From: Orientallactaga sibirica
Lineage: Eukaryota; Chordata; Mammalia; Rodentia; Dipodidae
DNA length: 64,000 nucleotides
NCBI GenBank assembly: GCA_036365145.1
Contig: JAEOAD010001365.1
Coordinates: 3,493,001-3,557,000 of the forward strand
Reading direction: 5' to 3'
Shown: piece by piece, positions 9,830 through 19,935 of the stretch
Layout: the number at the start of each line of letters is the position of its first letter
Numbering within the stretch: position 1 is the first letter of the stretch
Made by a program: the position numbers and the translations under genes
The notes under the pieces: model-generated
What the model saw: only the letters and a program-made list of their open reading frames with translations
What the model was told of the DNA's origin: nothing
Database searches by the model: none

Positions 9830-10400
9830 CCGTCTTTGATTAAAATGGGTCAAACAAGAAATGCTGTTTGTTTTATAAAGTCTGGCAAATTTTGATAATG
9901 AAACCTTCACAACACAGAATTCGGAAACCTTTCTAATTCCATGCAGATAAGGGATAATGGTAACGTATTTCAACTTCAGAGGCAAAAATAACCTTTTATC
10001 ACCTAATTTAACAATGTTGTTGGTGAAATATGTTAGGAGAATATAAAGTGCTATTTAAATGATAAAATACACTGTCTTGGATGACAAGGATTTTAATTGC
10101 CACAATCAGAATCTAAACACACGTCCTTGCTAGCCCGACAGACGTGGCTAATGACGGAGGGGGTCTGTAATGAGCAGCAGTGGCAGACAGGGTCATCCTG
10201 GACTTCTGTTGTCTCTCTGGAGAACTGTCCAGCGTGACAGCTGTCTGGGTTCGGCGATGCTCATCAACATCTTTGCCTTGTGAAGTGTGAATTGCTTCGG
10301 ATATTAATATTAATCAGCTATGGCATTAATATTAATCAGTTAATATATACTTCCCATGACAACAAGAGATAAAGGAATCTTATTATGTGGCGGATCAGGG
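9830..10400. promoter_or_regulatory. Strong candidate conserved enhancer
   Basis: About 570 bp without any interspersed repeat, AT-rich in a GC-rich neighbourhood and dense in sites. These include GCAGATAAGGGATAATGG (GATA/TAAT) at 9943, ACCTTTTATCACC (GATA, minus strand) near 9991, CACCTAATTTAACAATG, and two identical 15-bp copies of ATTAATATTAATCAG at 10303-10317 and 10325-10339. The repeated core is a 12-bp perfect palindrome close to an HNF1 site. A 105-bp direct repeat flanks the block on each side. Confidence 0.45.
10303..10339 (+). promoter_or_regulatory. Paired palindromic AT sites (HNF1/homeodomain-like)
   Basis: ATTAATATTAATCAG occurs twice, start-to-start spacing 22 bp (about two helical turns), and 'GTTAATATATAC' follows at once. 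ATTAATATTAAT is its own reverse complement and resembles the HNF1 dimer site GTTAATNATTAA. Paired homeodomain binding is an alternative reading. Confidence 0.45.
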
Positions 10401-10528
10401 AACACGGACTATCTAAGTGGATTTCCTCAGGACGCCCAGCATAAAGAACACTAAGCCTCTTAGGCGTGTCAGCTCCGCAGAGATGGCAATCACACTTGGG
10501 CAAAGTAACAAGCGCGGGGAGGGCGCCG

Positions 10529-10634
10529 TGGGAGGGACTTCCTCTCCTCCAGCTGCTGGACAGGTGGGAGGAACTGAGGGTGGGTGGCCAGCCTTCCTAT
10601 TCCTAACCTGCAGGGCTCAGGTAGCCCTGGGTGA
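10529..10634 (+). repeat. 105-bp direct duplication, copy 2
   Basis: Second copy of the segment at 9282-9388, again 'GTGGGAGGGACTTCCTCTCC' through 'CAGGGCTCAGGTAGCCC'. The copies are about 1.25 kb apart in the same orientation. Confidence 0.9.
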
Positions 10635-10798
10635 GCAGGCACAGAATGACCAGGTGAAAACCCTTCACTTTCCCTGACAAAGAGTGATGTCCTCCCCTCC
10701 CCCCACCTTCCAGTCACTCTCTTAGCCCCAGTGAAGCGGGATCATTGATTCTAGTAAGTATTCGTTTGGAGAGCTGGGCACGGTGTCTTGTGCCTCCC

Positions 10799-10799
10799 A

Positions 10800-10846
<47 letters not shown>

Positions 10847-10847
10847 G
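10799..10847 (+). repeat. (CA)n microsatellite
   Basis: About 22 uninterrupted CA dinucleotides. No SINE head or tail adjoins it, so it is a free-standing Z-DNA-type repeat likely to be polymorphic in length. Confidence 0.97.
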
Positions 10848-11264
10848 TTTTGGACCTGGTGGATATGGGTACAGGGTGGGCAAAGAAATGGGGCTGGCCT
10901 TGGTGATGCTCAAGGAAATAGTCACAAAGCCCTGTTTGGAGGAGTAGGTATTTTAGCAGGGTCCGCACTGCTGGCCCGGGGTGTGACAGAGCTGAAGTCT
11001 AGGCCACACCTGACTCTGTGCCCATCGTGCCTGGGAGAATGGACTGGCCAGGGAGTGGGTAGGATGGGAGTGAGAGACTAGGAGAATGACAGGCCTCCCG
11101 CTGGTATTGCATCAGAGTCCCACAGTGGGAATGGACTCAGGATCTTGCCCTTGGGCAGCCCACACTGGGATCTCTGGGAAGGCCAGCCTGCTTGGGAGGT
11201 GGGGTGAGGAGGAGAATTATCTCCTTGCATGCTGGCTTGCAGGCTGCGTTCACAGGCAAATGCG

Positions 11265-11370
11265 CATCTGAGCACAATTAACATTTTAAGCACTAATTAT
11301 TTTACTTGGGTGTCTACGTCTAAGGATCCTTCAATTTCAGTTTAATTAGAGAAAAATGGTCATCAGTTAT
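11265..11370. promoter_or_regulatory. Candidate regulatory AT-rich island
   Basis: Compact cluster of homeodomain cores (ACAATTAACATT, CACTAATTATTTTAC, AGTTTAATTAGAG) in otherwise GC-rich DNA, with no repeat signature. Motif-based inference only. Confidence 0.3.
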
Positions 11371-11599
11371 TGAACAGTGGGAGAGCAGCTCCATGCCTCT
11401 TCCATTGGGAAACAGCCATTCATGAGCTGAGCACATGGGGCCGGCGCAGCAGCAGCTGGGGGCTGGGACCTGGAAGGGCGTGGTGGGTTGGGCAGGAGGA
11501 ACTCAGCCACCCTACCCCATCACTGGCCCTAATGTCTGCTAGGAAGGCTTTCCTGCCAACATAAAGACTTGCCTTTTTGTCTTTCCCACCTTATTCTCT

Positions 11600-11725
11600 T
11601 TTCTGCAATAGCATCTGTTGTTAGATGAGCACAAGAGGAAATGGGATTCATTATTAAAAGGCGAGCTTATGACTTCGCCATCACTTCCCCTTAGACTTGA
11701 TTCTAATCTTAGCTCATAATGAAAT
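11600..11725. promoter_or_regulatory. Candidate regulatory AT-rich island
   Basis: Contains TTCATTATTAAAAGG, CTTAGCTCATAATGAAATCC and GTTGTTAGATGAG near one another, and no repeat signature. It may form one element with the island 250 bp upstream. Confidence 0.25.
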
Positions 11726-12328
11726 CCTCAGGCTGGCAGGGCCAGCAGGGGATGTGTTTGTTGGTGGCTCAGAGGTCCAGGTACCACCCTGCAGGAGAGG
11801 CCCTGGCTGAAGCGATCAGGCCAAGGCCAAGGCCAAGGCTCACCCTTGTCCCTCCCCTGCCTTGATCCCTGGGGTCTTCTGGGAGGCATCCAAGGCTTTG
11901 GTACTCACAATTATGGTAAGGTTAGACAAAATGTTTCATTTGAATTTTGGTCCCATTAAGCGAATCAGGCCTGACCCCCTGGTAGTAAGGTGGCCCAGGG
12001 CTTGGCTGCTGTTGGGCGTGGCATTCTGGGGGTGGGCAGTGCATTTTGTAGTGGCCCAGGACTCAGGAATGTGCTGACTTTTGTGGCTTCTCCTTTGGGT
12101 GGCTCTTGGGTCCAGACTCTGGGGATATGAAGGACACCTCAGGAGGAGATGATGAGCGAGAAAGCCTACAGTGTATTCCTGCAGTGTGTGCCTCTACCGA
12201 TAACAGGAGGAATAAGCACTGGAGAAGCTGAACTTAGTGCAGATGTTTCTGGACAAGCCACAAGCTGTGACTAAGAACACTACCTTCTGGCTCCACTTGG
12301 GCCTCCCTAGCAACCACCAGCACCTCAT

Positions 12329-12530
12329 TCTCCAGACTCCACTGGGTCTCCTCTACCCACCACCACCACCACCACCTCACTCTCTCCAGACTCCAGTGGG
12401 TCTCTTCTTCCCACCATCACTACCTCACTTTCTCCAGACTCCACTGGGTCTCTTCTTCCCACCACCACCTCACTCTCTCCAGACTCCACTGGGTCTCCTC
12501 TGCCCACCACCACCACCTCACTTTCTAAAG
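12329..12530 (+). repeat. CAC-rich minisatellite, four units
   Basis: Four tandem units each begin 'CTCCAGACTCCACTGGGTCT' (one CAGTGG variant), continue C(T)TCT(T/A)CCCA and end in a variable CAC/CAT run plus 'CTCACTCT' or 'CTCACTTT'. Unit length is about 45-54 bp and changes with the number of CAC triplets. A 159-codon plus-strand frame crosses it but only reflects the repeat. Confidence 0.9.
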
Positions 12531-12977
12531 TCCTGGACATTTTGTCTCTCCTCTTCAGAGTGTTCCTTCCAAGCCCAATTCCTCTGGCCTATCCTCTGGT
12601 CGGTCTTGAGCATTTGTTCTCTCCCTGGTTCTAGCTTCCCCCGCTGCCCCTTCCCTGGGCTTCCATCTTTACAGAGCACCTCACCTCTTGCACAACTCAG
12701 ATATTTCAGTTTGTAGACAGATGGTTTTTTCATTCTGTTCCATTTTCTGCAATGCATCTCTTGCAAGACAACCAAGTGCTCCAACCAAGGCCAAGAGGAG
12801 AGGAGAGGCTTCCACAGCCTGAAGCAAAAGCCAGGGCCTGAAATGCCACTGAAAGCAACTTCAAAGCCTAAAGGAATGCTCAGGTTTTTTTTTTTTGTTG
12901 TTTTTTTTGCCATGAACCATTTTACTCATGCAAGAGAAAATATGAAACATATAATATTTATATTATAAAGAATAACA
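12531..12977. other. Unique DNA with T-rich stretch
   Basis: No feature recognised except a T-rich run at 12885-12910. It may include an old degraded retroposon tail. Confidence 0.5.
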
Positions 12978-13068
12978 GGATGGAGGTGTAGCTCAGTGAA
13001 AGAGGACTTGTCTCGCATGCGTTAAGTATGCCCTGGGTTCCATTCCCAGCAGTGCAACTAATAAAATC
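12978..13068 (+). mobile_element. ID-type SINE, plus strand
   Basis: tRNA-like unit with an A-box region (GGTGTAGCTCAGTG), an anticodon-arm region, a B box 'GGGTTCCATTCCCAGCAGTG' and a short A-rich end. It is a SINE, not a tRNA gene: the cloverleaf is mutated and no discriminator or terminator is present. Confidence 0.85.
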
Positions 13069-14094
13069 CAGCTGAAGAAATGGAAATCCATGCAGACCAC
13101 TGGAGTTCCCTCTGCCAGGACCATCCCCCAGAACCCCATGGTTATCATTCCTTCCTTTTTAAGCCCATTTTATTTTTTCTTATATGTTTATATCCCTAAG
13201 CAACATATTATTATTATTTTGCATGGAGTTTTAGAAGAATTGAATCTGTGGAAATATTTACACCACAGAAATTGACAAGTGCTACCAACAGCAGATTTCT
13301 TCACCTCTCCCATCTCCTCCCAGGGAATGGGCTTACCAGCCTGTGAATGGTGGCAGGCCACCTTCAGGGAGAAGCCTCACTTTCCAGAAGAGGAGGCGGC
13401 TGTCAGTGATGAAGGGCAAGCTGTGAACTCCCTGCCCAGTGGTGGGGGACAGGCACACTTACCTACTAAGATAGATATGTGTGAGTCCCTGCAACTCCTA
13501 CTACAGTAAGTTATAGCCAGGTCCAGACTAGAAGTGACCCCACAATTTTTTTATCCCCTCTCATTTTTTTATTCCATGGCTCATAGTATTTACAGGTCAT
13601 TCCCTGGAGTCAAGCACATGCTTACCAGAGCTCTTCCCAACCTGAAATTATTTATGACTTGGTATTCAGGGAGGAAAAGCAATTTTCTCAAAATGTCTGA
13701 TGTCATGATATATAGTCCATTTGACATGCATGTGCTCAGACCGATTGCTGTGTGGGTCTGCCCCTCAATGACTATCACCCTGAAATTTAAAGAGAGAGAG
13801 AGAGAGAGAGAGAGAGAATTGATATTGCTTGGCGGGATGTACCCAAAGAAAATGCGTGGCACATTTTATGGGAAAACAAACATCTTGGAAGAAATAATGA
13901 AATGCACCAGTTGTTTATCAGGATTGTTTCCTAGGGGTCTTTTTCTAGTGGCACTGGAGTAAAGTGAAGTGTGCACTTGAGGTTTAAAGATCCCACCTCT
14001 GGGATGCCTTCTGGACGCGTGACTGTGTGTCCAGATCACATGTCCTGCCTGAACCTCGCTAGGGCGGGCATTGGCTGGGTCCAGGTGTACATGG
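13069..14094. other. Unique DNA with (GA)n microsatellite
   Basis: No gene recognised. A (GA)n tract of about 12 repeats lies at 13791-13817. A plus-strand frame of 142 codons at 13534-13962 runs through the (GA)n and matches no family I know. Confidence 0.5.
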
Positions 14095-14515
14095 CAATAG
14101 GCTGAAAGAACAAGTCTATCCACAAGTGGATGGTTGCCTGAATCCTGGCGAGTTCCATCCATGAATAATCCCTTGTTTACAAAAATAAGCAAGTGACTAA
14201 AATGCACGCCAACGTGCTTGAATCTCACAAACAATGTCCTGAGCAAAACAAAGCAGACACGAAGGAGAACAGACTGAAGGAGCTCGATGATGTAAGATTC
14301 TAGAACAGAAGAAACTAATTTCTAGTGATGGAATCAGATCAGTGCTTGCCTGGGGTTGAGGTGGGACTGGAGTGAGCAGGGTCCCGGGGGGAATGTTCTG
14401 GAATGGAGGAAATGCTCTATGTCTCCATTGGGTCGATAGTATCCACTTGTCAAATCTCACAATGAATGTGTTTTCCTGTTTACATATTATACCTCAATTA
14501 AATTGACAGAAAATT
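14095..14515 (+). mobile_element. Ancient L1 3' end (L1M-type)
   Basis: Diverged but ordered L1 landmarks: 'AAGTCTATCCACAAGTGGAT' (ORF2 C-terminus), 'GCTTGAATCTCACAAACAAT', 'GATCAGTGCTTGCCTGGGGT' and the terminal 'TTATACCTCAATTAAATTGA'. Placental-age fossil with no usable reading frame. Confidence 0.8.
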
Positions 14516-15313
14516 ATGTGAACATATTTTAGAATTCTAAAGTGCCAGTTTTTTTTTTAAATGCTATTTCAGTTTTGCAGTGATATTACTTGAGTCTCAG
14601 AAACCAAATGGCAAGTCTTGGAAGGAAAAGGCTTGTATACAACTAAAGAGGGAAGTGAATTCAGTACCACCAGCTAGAGTTCGTTTTCAATGATCTTTAA
14701 ACATGCAAAGCAATTTGGCAAAGGCGCCTCCTTCAAGCATGAGCCTCCACAAGCAGAAGACGGCCCTTGTCCCACGTGGACGGAGAGCCAGGATGGAGGG
14801 ACCCTGGGGCCAGAGGTAAAGGGTGCAAGGAGGCTGGGCTCAGACAAGACTATGACAGTCCAGCCAGGCAGCTCATCCCCGAGATCACTGTAGAAAATTA
14901 TCTCACCAAAAGTCATACCTCCTTCCCTGGGGAGACCTGTATCAAGTGGACTGGCTGAAATGGGATGTGCAAGCCCCGCCCCCTCAATCAGTCAGGACAC
15001 ACCCGTGGCACCATACCAGCTCTAGTGTCCATGTGGGATTGACTGACTAAATCACAGCCTGATTTCCTGTCCCCAGAAGGACGACGCGGGCACTTCCAAC
15101 CCCCCATCATACTTTATGCACATCCTCAGGGTTTTCTTCAATGGTCTGAGAAGGTAGATGATAAGATGAAAGTTTAGGGTTCAATCACCTGATGACTAGT
15201 TAGCAAAGAGACCCCAGGACAGGTGGCAGATAGAGCACAGACAGCCCCTGGCAAGAAGCAAGGAACAGTGTTGAAATCCCTGGCGAGAGGCAGTTGTGAG
15301 TCAGTTAAAATGT
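14516..15313. other. Unique non-coding DNA
   Basis: No gene recognised. The section 14970-15080, with 'CTCAATCAGTCAGGACACAC' and 'GGGATTGACTGACTAAATCA', has two TGACT-type sites facing each other. A short AP-1-like cluster is possible but unproven. Confidence 0.5.
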
Positions 15314-15610
15314 GGGGCTAGGGCTGGAGAGATGGCTCAGTAAAAGCGTGTGCCGTGTAAGACTGACGACCCAGGTTTGGATTCCCAGAATACATGTAAA
15401 ACTGGATGCATGCCGTGACTGTCTGTTATCCCAGTGTGTCTATGAAGAGAAGGAGTATGGAGACAGGATAAATTCCAAAGCTCATGGGTCAGGTGGGAAT
15501 TGAGGACAAACACTTGAAGTTATCCTCTGACCTCCACACGCAGGGTGTGCTCCATGAATGCCTGTCATTAAACACACACTATATACATATGTACACAATA
15601 TCAAAAGATA
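15314..15610 (+). mobile_element. B4-like SINE, plus strand
   Basis: Head 'GGGCTGGAGAGATGGCTCAG', then 'ACCCAGGTTTGGATTCCCAG', 'GGATGCATGCCGTGACTGTC' and the 3' block 'GTTATCCTCTGACCTCCACA'. Confidence 0.75.
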
Positions 15611-15614
15611 AGTG

Positions 15615-15775
15615 GAGCTGGGTGTGGTGGCGCACACCTTTAATCCCAGCACTCGGGAGGCAGAGGTGGGACAATCACCATGAGTTCAAGGACACCCTGA
15701 GACTACATAGTGAACTCCTGGTCAGCCTGGGCCAGAGTGAGACCCTACCTCAAACAACAACAACAGCAAAAGGAT
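15615..15775 (+). mobile_element. B1 SINE, plus strand
   Basis: Near-consensus local B1: 'GCTGGGTGTGGTGGCGCACA', 'GAGGCAGAGGTGGGACAATC', 'GTCAGCCTGGGCCAGAGTGA', ending in a CAA-rich tail. Confidence 0.93.
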
Positions 15776-15956
15776 AAATGATAAATGGCTAAAATATTTA
15801 CTGCTAGTGAATGAGGCTGGCACACCAGTGGAAGGAAATGATGGGCTGTGTACAAAAGTGTACTTGAAGGCTGAAAAGTTTGGAGCACATAGTAACTTGG
15901 GAATCATGGGCTGGCTAGGTACTACACTTCTGGTTGGTAGCTTATAAGGAAATTTT

Positions 15957-16107
15957 CATCTGGACCTGGTGTCACAGGCTTGGCATCCAAGCTTCTCAGG
16001 GGGCTGAAGCAAGAGGATCACAAAGTCAAGGTCTGCCTGGGATACAGAGTAAAGGTCAAGGCCATCCTGGGTAACTTAATGAGATTCTGTCTTAAAATGA
16101 AAAGTAA
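15957..16107 (+). mobile_element. B1 SINE, plus strand (old)
   Basis: B1-like order with many substitutions: 'GGTGTCACAGGCTTGGCATC', 'GGGGGCTGAAGCAAGAGGAT', 'GATTCTGTCTTAAAATGAAA'. Confidence 0.75.
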
Positions 16108-16116
16108 AAGGAGGAG

Positions 16117-16271
16117 GGGCTGAGAGACAGCTTAGTGGTTAAAGCTGCTTCCTTGCAAAGCCTGCTGGCCAGAATTTGATTCCCTGGTAGCCACATAAAG
16201 CCAGATGCACAAAGTGGTGATATGTCTAGAGTTCGTTTGCAGGAGCAAGAGGTGCTGATATGTTCATATTC
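16117..16271 (+). mobile_element. B2-superfamily SINE, plus strand
   Basis: 'GGGGCTGAGAGACAGCTTAG' head, 'CCAGAATTTGATTCCCTGGT' B-box region, 'CCAGATGCACAAAGTGGTGA' body. Its tail has expanded into the following GAAA microsatellite. Confidence 0.8.
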
Positions 16272-16272
16272 T

Positions 16273-16336
<64 letters not shown>

Positions 16337-16410
16337 GAGGAGGGAGGGAGGGAGGGAGGGAGGAAGGAAGGAAGGAAGGAAGGAAGGAAGGAAGGAAGGA
16401 AGGAAGGAAG
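16272..16410 (+). repeat. Compound (GAAA)n-(GGGA)n-(GGAA)n microsatellite
   Basis: About 16 GAAA units, six GGGA-type units and about 12 GGAA units in succession, all purine on the plus strand. Opposite long T/C frames are artefacts. It grew from a SINE tail and abuts an ID element. Confidence 0.97.
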
Positions 16411-16490
16411 GGGGCTGAGTGGTAGGGCTAGCTCAATGGTAGAGTGTTTGCCTAGCATGTATAAAGCCCTAGATTAAATCCTCAAAATGG
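16411..16490 (+). mobile_element. ID-type SINE, plus strand
   Basis: 'GGGGCTGAGTGGTAGGGCTA' with 'GCTCAATGGTAGAGTGTTTG' and 'GCCTAGCATGTATAAAGCCC' are recognisable ID blocks. The purine-rich tail continues to about 16545. Confidence 0.8.
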
Positions 16491-17640
16491 GGAGAGGGAG
16501 AGAATAAGGGAGGGAGGAAGATAGAGAGAGAGAGAAAGATAGCAGTCACAGGGGTTAATGGTGAGTAGCAGACCTCAGAAGGTGAATTTCTGAGCAATGT
16601 CAGGCACATAAGAAGGAATGCAATGAGATGAGGAATCTGGATAGGTACATGGACCAGCGTTGAGTTCCCAGATTCCCTGAACCCTCTGGGTATCCGAAGC
16701 ATCCCACCAGCCGTCCCTGCAATATAGGCTGGCAGTCACCCTTTAACTGAAGACACCGCACAGGCCTCTGTCATAACAAACCAAACCAAACCAAACCAAA
16801 CCAAACCAAACAAAACAAAACAAAACAAAACAAAACAATCTGCCCCTGCCTCCTTCCCAGGGGACTGAGGACCACACTTAAGTCACAACGCTGCTGGGGA
16901 AGTGCTGGAAGGAAGAAATGATGATGCTGCGTGATGAAGGACCCAGAGGACCAGCACCCACAGGAGCCAGAGAGCACACACAGAACTCAGTGCTGAGGGC
17001 ACAGGAAAGACAGCAGACTATGAAGTTAGGCAGAGAATAACTCAGAGGGGAGTATTGTCCCAAGATGTGGGGTTGAAGCCTGTGGGTGAGGACCCTAGCA
17101 AACACGCTACTGAGATGGTTGTTAGAAACTCAGAGAAGGCAACAGTGAAGAAAGGACCCAACTGCTAGTACAGAGAGTAGAAAAGGGCTCACCAAGTGAG
17201 TGTGTCACCGAGGACAAACTAGGCGCTATGAAAGGCCAAATCACCCACAACTATGTTGTTTTGGGTGCCCTGGCACTACTCCCTGATCTAAAGCAATGTA
17301 GAAAGCAGTGAGAGGGTGGAACCAGCATCAGGAGCACTTCAAGGCTGAATGCCAAAGAAGCCATTGTAGACCTGGACTCTCTAGTTGACGGGGGATGATA
17401 AGGATGGGATTCTGGAAGAATGAAAACTAGATGGTGGTGCTTGGCCATCATAAGCAAAGTGTGCAACTTATCTTGATGTCAGTCAAAGAGGCTGACCTTT
17501 CAGAGTGCTACACAGATGATCAACAGAACAGGGAGTCTCTAAGGCAAGAGAGACAGGCAGCCAACAAGGGGCTTGACCAACACACACAACAAAAAGGCAT
17601 GGGGAGGGATGCCCAGGAGGCAGATGGCCAATGTCCCAAT
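16491..17640. other. Unrecognised DNA, possibly old retroviral-like
   Basis: Contains a CCAAA/CAAAA pentanucleotide repeat (16776-16837). The rest shows no gene. Purine-rich plus-strand sequence continues into 17870-18540, and together they might be the non-coding interior of an old MaLR element. I could not confirm that. Confidence 0.35.
16776..16837 (+). repeat. (CCAAA)n / (CAAAA)n pentanucleotide repeat
   Basis: About six CCAAA units shift into about six CAAAA units, giving a two-phase pentamer microsatellite. Confidence 0.95.
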
Positions 17641-17655
17641 AAAAAGGCACAGTCC

Positions 17656-17860
17656 GGGCTGGAGAGATGGCTTAGTGGTTAAGCACTTGCCTGTGAAGCC
17701 TAAGGACCCCAGTTTGAGGCTCGATTCCCCAGGACCCACGTAAGCCAGATGCACAAGGTAGTGGCTGGAGGCCCTGGCATGCCCATTCTCTCTTTCTCTC
17801 TCTCTCTGCCTCTTTCTCTCTCTGTCTCTCAAATAAAAAAATAAACAATTTTTTTTTTAA
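17656..17860 (+). mobile_element. DIP-like SINE, plus strand, 15-bp TSD
   Basis: A textbook copy: 'GGGCTGGAGAGATGGCTTAG' head, 'GAGGCTCGATTCCCCAGGAC' B-box, 'GTAAGCCAGATGCACAAGGT' body, (TC)n region, AAATAAA signal and A-rich tail. Perfect 15-bp target duplications AAAAAGGCACAGTCC lie at 17641-17655 and 17861-17875. Confidence 0.97.
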
Positions 17861-17875
17861 AAAAAGGCACAGTCC

Positions 17876-18592
17876 ATTACCCTCTATTCCCACCCAGAAC
17901 TCAATAGCCAATGGAGAGAGCAGGCCCCCAAGAGAAAGAGTTCTAAGACGCTGTGTAAATACATATAGTGACATTTCCCCAATCCCTCCCCAGGGACTTG
18001 CTGCCATTTATTGGGAAATATGTTCATTGGGGAAAGGGGAATACTCAACATTCCTGGATGTTTGGTCCAAGGTGAGATTGATACCTGGGGTCCTTGCCTG
18101 TGCTAGAGTGAGAACATACGGGGCAGGTGATACATGACCCCATCTGGCTCATGTTGGGTTTTACAGACTCATCTGGTGGTCTTGTACCCGCCCCCCCCCG
18201 CCCTGCATATATAATCAGAATGGATGCAGGTGATAATTGGCAGATTCCTATGACCTTGAATTCTGTCATAAAAGCCATCACATAGGAAGCACCTGGTGAA
18301 ACCTTTGAAAGTGACCCTTTCCCCTGAGTCGCCAAACTATTAAATCAAACATGATCATACTTCTTGGGGCCATGACGGAGCTTTGTGCTACTTTAAAGGA
18401 CATGGAAGAAGTCATAGCCATCGGGCCTGTATGTAATTCACGCATCAAGTCTTTACCAAAGACAAATGGGTCCCAGGAGAACACCAGAAACCCTGTCCAG
18501 TTGTAGCCTTACTCCAGGCAGCTTTTCTACGAACAGGGTGGGTGACACCACCGGGCAGACAACTATGCTCTTTTCCACTCCCGACAAAAGTC
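17876..18592. other. Unrecognised unique DNA
   Basis: No known gene or repeat identified. A C run lies at 18189-18199. The minus strand has open stretches (18045-18335, 18278-18484) that overlap in two frames without a recognisable protein. An old retroviral-like interior is possible. Confidence 0.35.
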
Positions 18593-18604
18593 AATATCAG
18601 AAAT

Positions 18605-18750
18605 GAGCCAAGTGTGCTGGTCCACGCCTTTACTCTCAGAACTGGGGATGCTGAGGGAGGAGAATCACTGCGAGTTCAAGGCCAACCTGGGATACAGAGT
18701 GAGTTCCAGGTCAGCCTGGGATAGAGTGAAACCCTGATTTTAAAAAAAGA
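18605..18750 (+). mobile_element. B1 SINE, plus strand, 12-bp TSD
   Basis: 'GAGCCAAGTGTGCTGGTCCA' start, then 'CACTGCGAGTTCAAGGCCAA' and 'GTGAGTTCCAGGTCAGCCTG'. Target duplications AATATCAGAAAT lie at 18593-18604 and 18751-18762. Confidence 0.93.
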
Positions 18751-18821
18751 AATATCAGAAATGCTTCACAATGACTTGGAATAGACAATAATCATTTATA
18801 TTTTGCTCTACCTGGGTCTTC

Positions 18822-18925
18822 TTTTTTGTGTTTTGAGACAGGCTGATTTTGAACTTGTAATCCTCTGTCCCAGCCTCTTCAGGGGTGAAATTACAGTCAT
18901 GTGCCACCACTCTTGCTCTATTGGA
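18822..18925 (-). mobile_element. B1 fragment, minus strand
   Basis: 'GTGTTTTGAGACAGGCTGAT' to 'GAAATTACAGTCATGTGCCA' is a shortened, diverged B1 complement. Confidence 0.7.
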
Positions 18926-19715
18926 TTATTTAGTTAGAGCCTTTGTGGGCACTCTGTGCCTCTGAGTCAGCTATCTCAGAGAACCCAACAAGTTACAGGT
19001 GGGATGGAGACCAAGCCTAGTTCAGGAGTGGGTAGGACTGAACTCACCAGCAAAATTGACTTAAGCAGAGTCATGATTGACAGGAAAAGGGAAGGTTCAA
19101 GCTGAGGTGTACAGTCTGAAGCAGAGCAACTGACAATGAGGTGATGAAAACCGGCTCAGATCTGACACCACACACACCTCTTGACCAACTCACCCACTCA
19201 AAGAGGGGAGCTGCTTTCAGAACCATGGACAGTTCTCCACAGTGGTCTCAGGATCTGGCCCCAGATCTTGATCCCTGGCATAAGAGACCCCTAAGAATGA
19301 GAGGTGTGAAATATGTGACAGGGATAGCCCATGTGAGGTCCTGCCTGCTGGCACTGTTAACTGATCTGTCCAACACTGCCTCAACAGCATGGACAGCTCT
19401 TCCTGGGCCTACTTGTTCAGAAGCCAGGATTTGCATATACTGAATCATGCTATGTCATGCCAGTTCTGTGGAATGATGTAAAATAACTTATCTGTAAGAA
19501 TGTCCAGTCTTTAGGGAGAAATGAATGAATAAACACCTGGCAGACTTTAGGGCCCTAGAATTTCTGAAGGAGAGAAAGGGGGAGGAGAAGAAGAAGAAAA
19601 AGGAAATGGAGAAAAGCTAGGATGGTAGGAGAGGAGAGATCAGAAGAGAAAAGAGGAGACCCTAAAATTCACTCTCCAGATCACTGCCCCAAACTCTCAG
19701 TTCTGACTTAATCCC
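18926..19715. other. Unique non-coding DNA
   Basis: No gene or clear repeat. A/G-rich from 19560 to 19670. Confidence 0.5.
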
Positions 19716-19782
19716 AGGCATATTGCTTTTGTGTTGCTCTGATAAAATCCTGCCATGAGCAACTTAACAGCAGGAGAGGTTT

Positions 19783-19919
19783 AGGCTGGGGAGATTGCTC
19801 AGTGCTTAAAGGCGTTTGCTTTCAAAACCTGCTGCACAAAATGATGCATGAGTCTGGAGTTCCTGTACAGTGGTAAGGGGCCCTAGCATATCTATATGCT
19901 TTCTCTCTCTCTCATAAAT
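19783..19919 (+). mobile_element. DIP-like SINE, plus strand (shortened)
   Basis: 'GGCTGGGGAGATTGCTCAGT' head, a short body with 'GAGTCTGGAGTTCCTGTACA', then (TC)n and CATAAATAAG tail. It sits inside the MaLR LTR. Confidence 0.8.
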
Positions 19920-19935
19920 AAGATACTATTTTTTT

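Larger units (their letters stand above)
10848..12328. other. Unique non-coding DNA
   Basis: No exon or interspersed repeat recognised. It contains AT-rich islands at 11265-11370 and 11600-11725 (listed separately) and a short GGCCAA tandem at about 11817-11840. Confidence 0.5.

Noticed and set aside
12237..12716. A proline-rich 159-codon frame
   Set aside because: The repetitive section is the CAC minisatellite; the rest has no recognisable protein.
17876..18540. Interior of an endogenous retrovirus (gag or pol)
   Set aside because: Some minus-strand stretches look open, but I could not identify any retroviral motif, so no such call was made.
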